Source: Lepiota brunneoincarnata
Lineage: Eukaryota; Basidiomycota; Agaricomycetes; Agaricales; Agaricaceae
Direction: 5' to 3'
DNA length: 64,000 bases
Assembly: GCA_023014365.1 (NCBI GenBank)
Contig: JAEBUN010000032.1
Coordinates: 186,001 to 250,000 of the forward strand
Positions 58,600 to 64,000 of this stretch are shown here, one piece after another. How positions within the stretch are numbered: the first letter of the stretch is position 1; each line of letters starts with the position of its first letter. The position numbers were made by a program, and so were the translations under genes. The notes under the pieces are model-generated. The model saw only the letters and a list, made by a program, of their open reading frames with translations, was not told where the DNA came from and did not search any database.

Positions 58600-59780
58600 G
58601 ATGTGACTTGGAAGGTGCCTACATCTCATCCTGTGGAGAATGCCAATGCAACAAATCTCCCACATGTGATACAGAGGGGCCATTGCACCCACTTCCCATC
58701 CCAGACCAGTGAGGTGACTTGATTGTGATGGACTTCATTGATCCCTTACTGGAGGACAAGGGTTTTAACTGCATCCTGACAATCATCAATAGACTGGGCA
58801 GTGACATATGGTTGATCCCAACCACAGTGTCAGTGTCTGCAGAGAAGCTTGCCAAGTTATTCTTTGACCATTGGTTTTGTGAAAATGGATTGCTGTTGGA
58901 TATTGTGAGTAACTGTGAAAAACTTTTCCTGTCATGGTTTTGCCAAGCTCTGCACTCCCTCACAGGGATGAAACTCAAGCTTTCTACTGCCTATCACCCA
59001 GAGACAGATGGTGCAAGTGACAGATAAACAAAATGGACAACCAGGCGATTTGGTATTTTGTGGAACATGATCAAATGGGGTAGAAACATGTGCTCCCATG
59101 GATTTGCTTTGCTATCATAAACACAATCATTGTGTCAATGGGGCTTTTGGCCTTCCAACTTCAGATGGGATGCTTGCCAAGACTTGTTCCCCCTTTGATT
59201 CAGGCAGACCCTAGTACAGTGGAGGATATTCATGTGATTGATGTCATACAGCAACTGGAGATGGATCTTTGGGAGGTGCAGGATACACTACTCCATGCTA
59301 AGACATCACAATCCCTTGCTGCAAATGAAAAAATGTACTAATGACCATGCCTACAATGTTGAATCAGTGATGAGAATATAAGATTGCCAGTGAATGTCAA
59401 GTGGCCAAATTCATGCCTCATTTTGATGGCCTGTACAAGGTCATAAAAGTGTCCCCCACACATTCAATGGTGACTCTTGAGCTGCCAAACTCCCCCAATG
59501 CTTATCCAGTCTTCTTAACATGTGATGTAAAACCCTTTGTTCCAAATAATGATGTCCTTTTTCTGGGACAGGCCAGGCTGCAGCTGGAGATTGTGATAGT
59601 CAATGGAGAAGAGGAGTTTGTAATTGACTGTATTCTGGATGAATGGTAGCAAGGGCAAGGAAACCAATCCCTTGTCTGGTGGAAGAATGAGGGCCCAGAC
59701 CAGGACCAATGGTTGCCAGGCTGGGAAATTGATGATTGCAAGGCTTTGGATATTTGGTTGGCAAAGAAAGGACTCTCATA
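58600..59780 (+). pseudogene. Second Gypsy chromovirus integrase relic with chromodomain
   Basis: The integrase core reads DFIDPLLEDKGFNCILTIIN, FFDHWFCENGLLLDIVSNCE and LKLSTAYHPETDGASDR, then MGLLAFQLQMGCLPRLVPPL. After stops come AKFMPHFDGLYKVIKVSPTH and NSPNAYPVFLTCDVKPF, then the chromodomain region EEEFVIDCILDEW and QDQWLPGWEIDDCKALDIWL. It is a different lineage from the full-length Gypsy at 29088-39613 and from the relic just upstream. The expected TSDxG aspartate reads SNCE, so a key residue is lost. A purine tract AGGAGGGGGGATAG follows at about 59890-59903, just before TGTAAGG. Confidence 0.82.
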
Positions 59781-59903
59781 ATACAGTCTTCTTTTCTTCA
59801 TGCCAACCAGTAGCTTTTTCCTCATAGAGGTTTTTTAACATGCCTGTATCTTGGCATTTCCTTTTCTTCTCTCCCATTTTGTTCCTTTTAGGAGGGGGGA
59901 TAG

Positions 59904-60562
59904 TGTAAGGCTGCACAACACTGCTTACATGATGCATGTGATTACTAACATACAACATTGACAAAGAACTAGAGACATCAGGACTTCTTTCCTTTCCTCT
60001 TAACTATAATTATCACACATAACTTCTTTTCTTTCTCTCTCTTTTCTCTCATAAACACCCATTGTGCTCATTGATATCCCTGTTCCTGCTGTTAGTGAAG
60101 ATCTTCCACAAAAGGATCTTTACAGTGTGGTATTCCCCATTCCCCTCATTTGAGGTGTTTTGGCTACCCTCCAGATGACCACATATTATGTCATTATACC
60201 TATGGTATTTTCTGGTGTAAATATCTATGTAGGTTTACCATGAAAAATGACCCTACTGAAAACATTGTTTTCTCCTACATCCCAAGATACAATACTATTT
60301 GTAGTAACTTACATGCTTTGCTCTTTAATATCACATTTTACTACCCCCAGGGTCTCACAGTGTGTATACAAATTGCTTCAACATCTCAAGTGAGCATAAG
60401 AGGTAACAACCAGTTCATCCAGCCCTGGATGCTTACAGATAGTGGTAGCCAAAGTCCATGTGGGTGTCCATGACAAGATCTATTTATCTCAAATAAGATA
60501 CTACTACCAAATCAACATGTACTCCTCCTGACACATTAATGTACCTCCCAACACCCACCTCT
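59904..60562 (+). other. Presumed start of the 3' LTR of the chromovirus relic
   Basis: TGTAAGGCTGCACAACACTG begins at 59904 immediately after a polypurine tract, the normal place for a Gypsy 3' LTR. I could not find a second copy or a clear CA end, so the right border is open. The rest of the stretch has no recognisable gene; a frame at 60150-60473 is unsupported. Confidence 0.45.
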
Positions 60563-60838
60563 TCACCCTTTAACTTCCCCAAGATTCCAGTCATGAGCTA
60601 AGTCTTGAACTGAACCAGGAAACAATGGAAGGGTAGTACGTCCCTCTCTCACACGAGTGTCTACAAATTGGCGGTATTCTGCATTGAGTGACAAGTAATA
60701 GCTCCGCATGCCTAGTTCATCAAGCAAAACTTGCTGGGCCATAATATGTTCATAGTCATCAAGTTGTGGTTGTGCTGGTCCAGTTTGTGGAATTGAGAAG
60801 TTGATAACAGTGGCAAGCAAGGCATCACAGGTCAACAA
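60563..60838 (-). CDS. Unrecognised ORF of about 91 residues
   Basis: The minus-strand frame contains GPAQPQLDDYEHIMAQQVLL, YLSLNAEYRQFVDTRVREGR and PGSVQDLAHDWNLGEVKG. It looks protein-like, with balanced composition and no membrane segment. It lies downstream of the LTR at 60901-61557 and could be a fragment of a broken gene into which the LTR landed. Function unknown. Confidence 0.3.
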   Translation of the reverse strand: MLTCDALLATVINFSIPQTGPAQPQLDDYEHIMAQQVLLDELGMRSYYLSLNAEYRQFVDTRVREGRTTLPLFPGSVQDLAHDWNLGEVKG

Positions 60839-60900
60839 ATGTCTACTCTTAGCAGGAGATCATGAGGGCATAAAGGAATATTATATCTAGACCAAAGTTC

Positions 60901-61557
60901 TGTTAGATCCTGCCCTTGATCCGAGGATAACTGGAGACGGCTTCATCATCTACAAGGTGTCGAGAGGTTGCCTATAGAGCTTAGGGATCGCGCTCAATGA
61001 GAAACGAGGAAACTGCAATTAAGGCAGAGGGTAACGACGTGACAAGATAAAGCTTGGGCTTAAACTTCAGGCCTATTACTATGAGGCTATATACTCGTTA
61101 TAGGTTACTTGGCTGTTCTACTGGTCGTCCGCAGTCCTGACCATGATGCACATCCTGGCTGATGGCATCCTAGTGTTATTTATATTACAATGAGTCAGTA
61201 CTCTCGCTACTGCTGTGCGATGTTCCATCGCTTTCTTCTGACTCATAATCTCCTTCTCCCGATTGTATCTCCATGGAGTCTTCTCCATTCTCGCTCTCCA
61301 TTCTCTTGGTGCTTCCATCCGTATCGGAGGTTGGATCGGTTGATCCATGGTTATCTTCCTCGTCCTCGGGGTATTCCAATATATCCTCCAAGGTTATCTC
61401 CATTCCTGCTTCTCTTGCCAGGTCCTGCATGGCGGTGTAGTATTCCCCTTCCTCGTCTTCGTATTCTTGTGCCCGTAGTTGGTCTGTAGTCTCCTGTACC
61501 CATCTTGTAAAGTCGAACAGTGATTCTTGTTCCTCCCGGTCTGGACTGTTCATAACA
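60901..61557 (-). repeat. LTR with U3 ORF, copy 3 (657 bp, CpG-rich, young)
   Basis: On the minus strand it runs from TGTTATGAACAGTCCAGACC (61557) to GGATCTAACA (60901), matching copy 2 along its length. It keeps many CpGs that are TpG or CpA in the other copies. The flanking pentamers (AGTTC at 60896-60900 and AGCCT at 61558-61562, plus strand) do not match, so no target duplication can be claimed here. Confidence 0.75.
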
Positions 61558-62140
61558 AGCCTTGTGCCTGCAATTAAGATAAATAAGCAGTATGTCTTAC
61601 CTAGTACATGGCAAGCCTGGAAAGAGAGTGGATTCATGAGTCAAAGACCTGGGTATTGAGGACAAAAAAAAAACAGACATGTTGCCACTTTCTGAGCTCT
61701 GCAAGCAGTGATGGAGGACATGATGATAATACAGAAGTGATCTGCTCCAAGTCTTCTGCTGGGAGTTTGGAGACGACAGTGAGTTCCTAAAGCAAGAATC
61801 AGTCAAGTTAGTTTGGAAGGAAAGTCTGGAGTTACAGGTTTCTTTCGAGACTTGATCTGGACTTGGGTATCATCCATATTCCAATACTCCCTGCAGTCCG
61901 AAATAATCTGGTAGAAAACATGATTAAATGGGAAGCAGGGCTGCCTGTGACATGAAGACATACCTGATAAATGTTTGCATTGCGACGCATAAATTCTTCT
62001 CTCCACAACTTTTGACGATCACAAAGTATTTCCCATGCATCCATTCTATGGCATGGGAGCCTGAATGCAGCTTGAATGCGGCCAAATATGCGGCTGGGTG
62101 CAGCTCGAACGCGGTCAAATATGCGGCTATGTGCAGACAT
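61185..62140 (-). CDS. Candidate chimeric gene: spliced upstream exons joined to the LTR acidic ORF
   Basis: Minus-strand exons 62140-61964, 61907-61836, 61786-61679 and 61616-61185 give 789 nt and 262 residues, with every phase at zero and introns of 56, 49 and 62 nt with GT..AG ends. Exon 1 starts MSAHSRIF and contains a direct 11-residue duplication (SRIFDRVRAAP, SRIFGRIQAAF), then MDAWEILCDRQKLWREEFM. Exon 2 is IISDCREYWNMDDTQVQIKS, exon 3 ELTVVSKLPAEDLEQITSVL to LLAELRKWQH. Exon 4 enters the LTR at 61557 and continues as MNSPDREEQESLFDFTRW, EDEEGEYYTAMQDLAREAG and SGEGDYESEESDGTSHS. An alternative is a 133-residue protein ending at TGA 61634 if exon 3 is not spliced. No family recognised. 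No break seen. Confidence 0.5.
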
Positions 62141-63928
62141 GGCTGATGAGAGGTAGGGTCTGCATATCCGTCTGCTACGAAACAACATCAGGATTGTCTC
62201 AGTGGCTCCCTTCGATGATGTGTGGAATGACGAGTATGGGGAGAGTGAGCCAAGACATACTCACTCATTAGGAGGTATTTTCCTTTTTTTTTGTTTTTGC
62301 CCCTATTCTTTTTAGTCTAAGACATGCTCCTATTTCTCCAAGAGGTTGAGAATCAAGACAATAGCCACATACATTTGTCTGTAGGGTATCTGTATAGTAT
62401 ACGTGTCAATCTGGTACAAGATTTGTTTCCGCATGTTCGCTTGAGCTCCGTTCACTATGTCGGAACCTGTGGCTGGACAAACTTTACATGACTACCTGAG
62501 GCACCCTGGTGGTCTTCAGCGGGTTTTGTCAACAGGGATACGCTAAACGACTCGCACCACCACTGTGTTGTGGATGCGACACCAAGAATACAAAGAAAAG
62601 AACACGAAAACCTAATTGGTAGTAATGGTTCTGACCTTCAGTTGTTTCCTAGCGTGTCATCGGAGAGAGTTGAGGCCACATGGTTTACATACGTGACATT
62701 GTATTTGGATGGGTTTTCGCACTCTGCAGGTCTCGGAGATGGTACAAGGGTGGTGGGCGGAGAAGGCACTGGCCCTACTTGCGATATATTACTCCATTGT
62801 GTTGCTGTTGATTTCTTGCATAGTTTTCGGGGGACGAAGGAAAGGGAAGAAGTGGGAGGCCCGACCTAGGCCTGTCGCTGTGGCTATCCCTATCGTTTTG
62901 TGTAGCTAGAGTACATAACCAGTAGTATACATACTTTGTACCTCGTTCGTTTGTCTCCCAACCCCCCTCTCAGCGCCATCCGTTTTCATCCCCGACCGAC
63001 CCCCCCCCCAATGGGTGATCCGAAACATATACTTGTACAGGAATTTCCATTGCAATGTAATCCCAATTGACACTGAAGCTCCCACACTGATCAGCGCCTT
63101 AGGGTTCTGGTGCACAAAATCTGATTGTTAATGCCATTGGAGCTGAAGGGCGGTTGATCACGATAGCGCTTCTGCCGAACGCACAGCTTTCACTTTCGTC
63201 GTGAAGGACCTCCCACAACTGGATTCTGGACGTTGATCCGAAGGATCACAGCGACACGCCTGAGCAGTGGGATTTAACTGGCAAAATCTGTGTAGAACCG
63301 CTTCTTGGCGCAATCAAAGTGATCTTGGGCAACTTACTGGAAGAAGTCAAGTTACTTGCACGGTAAATTGTAAGTTACCTCTGTGGGAATTTGCCCATCG
63401 CTATGTTTGCTGAGTTTGCTGAGTCGACCGTTCTGACGATTGGAATTACCTCTGGCTGTTGCACCCCCTACCACCACTCATTCTGCCGCCCTTCATCGCT
63501 CAATGTCACCGTGACCGTAATTTTACCCCCACTCCCAATCCAGAACCCGTGCGTACCGACCCACGTTGCGATTCCAAGACCACTTGTAACCCGAACGGGT
63601 TTCACTCAAAGACTGTCTTATCTGGGCAAGGACCCCCACGCCTGGTTGACGGTTCTGCCCGCAGAAATTATAACTGTCTTCTTATTGTCACGCCAAAGCA
63701 TGGTGATGGTGAAGGTCGCTTAACGCATTCCCATTGGCAAAACTCGTTGAAACCCACCAGGGCGCCTCCCTTGGCCATCTGAGGTTTGTCTGGCCACAGT
63801 TTCTAACATAATTAACGCAGTTCAAGTGAACGTGTTGTAACAAATTTTGCACCGGGTCGACATCTGCTACACAGCTACTTTACAGACAAATGTACGCAAC
63901 TATTGCGTTGCATTTAGCGATTCCTGTC
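62141..63928. other. Region with duplicated DUF6534-flank blocks and no intact gene recognised
   Basis: The stretch 62450-62572 is an inverted partial copy of 8897-9010, the downstream flank of the DUF6534-like gene. At 62709-62909 a frame reads KALALLAIYYSIVLLLISCI, a membrane-like segment of unknown origin. 63131-63366 is the diverged partner of the segment at 11570-11864. From 63689 the sequence is a direct copy of 8891-9171. A run of 11 C lies at 63001-63011 (preceded by GAC). CpG content is normal. Confidence 0.5.
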
Positions 63929-64000
63929 CTATGCTTTGTTCACTGTAATAGAACTTAAGGTATTCTCTCCAACAGCGTCTCTGCTAGATGCCCCATCGAT
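63929..64000 (-). CDS. C-terminus of a second DUF6534-like gene (partial, leaves the window)
   Basis: The minus strand reads IDGASSRDAVGENTLSSITV and NKA, then TAG at 63929-63931. It differs by only three residues from the tail of the gene ending at 9094, so coding constraint is likely. The rest of the gene lies beyond 64000. Confidence 0.65.
   Translation of the reverse strand: MDGASSRDAVGENTLSSITVNKA

Noticed and set aside
1..64000. tRNA or rRNA genes
   Set aside because: No paired A-box and B-box arrangement or recognisable rRNA segment was found by eye; a tRNAscan run would decide.

Overview
This window looks like a nuclear segment of a basidiomycete (Agaricomycete) fungus. The reasons are very short spliceosomal introns (about 47-62 nt) in the readable genes, a LARP7/xRRM gene and a DUF6534-like membrane-protein gene of mushroom type, and a transposon population of Gypsy chromoviruses, Copia, CACTA/Tnp2, Tc1/mariner and solo LTRs. 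Everything here was read by eye; exon chains were accepted only where phase and reading frame closed.

Layout. The left flank (1 to about 12 kb) is CpG-containing and gene-bearing. It holds a TIR DNA-transposon relic (1782-2656), a perfect solo LTR (5895-6232), a four-exon LARP7-type gene (6879-8745, 571 codons when spliced) and a DUF6534-like multi-pass membrane gene on the minus strand (9094-11089). From about 15 kb to 60.9 kb lies a nest of mobile elements that is strongly CpG-depleted in most places. It includes three copies of a 1.87-kb LTR family, a relic of a basidiomycete gene family of unknown function, a Copia gag relic, an unknown repeat-containing gene broken by a solo LTR, a full-length Gypsy chromovirus (29088-39613) with target-site duplication GAGGT, a three-level nest (39851-43364), a Tnp2/CACTA relic, two Tc1 elements and two further Gypsy relics. 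The right flank (about 60.9-64 kb) regains CpGs. It carries a four-exon gene whose last exon is largely LTR sequence, and the 3' end of a second DUF6534-like gene.

How the parts relate. Most insertions can be ordered by nesting, and several can be checked against empty-site copies inside the same window. The premature stops in the Gypsy gag and pol are nearly all CGA-to-TGA changes, consistent with C-to-T decay of methylated or RIP-like targets. Decayed target-site duplications differ at CpG positions in the same way.

Most unusual items: (i) an acidic open reading frame of about 110-125 residues sitting in the U3 part of an LTR family, in three copies, one of which reads in frame from upstream spliced exons as a candidate chimeric gene at 61185-62140; (ii) an extra convergent gene in the Gypsy element with a Zn2Cys6-like cysteine pattern, split by another LTR; (iii) an unknown repeat-containing gene at 25.8-28.5 kb whose frame closes exactly across a solo-LTR insertion.
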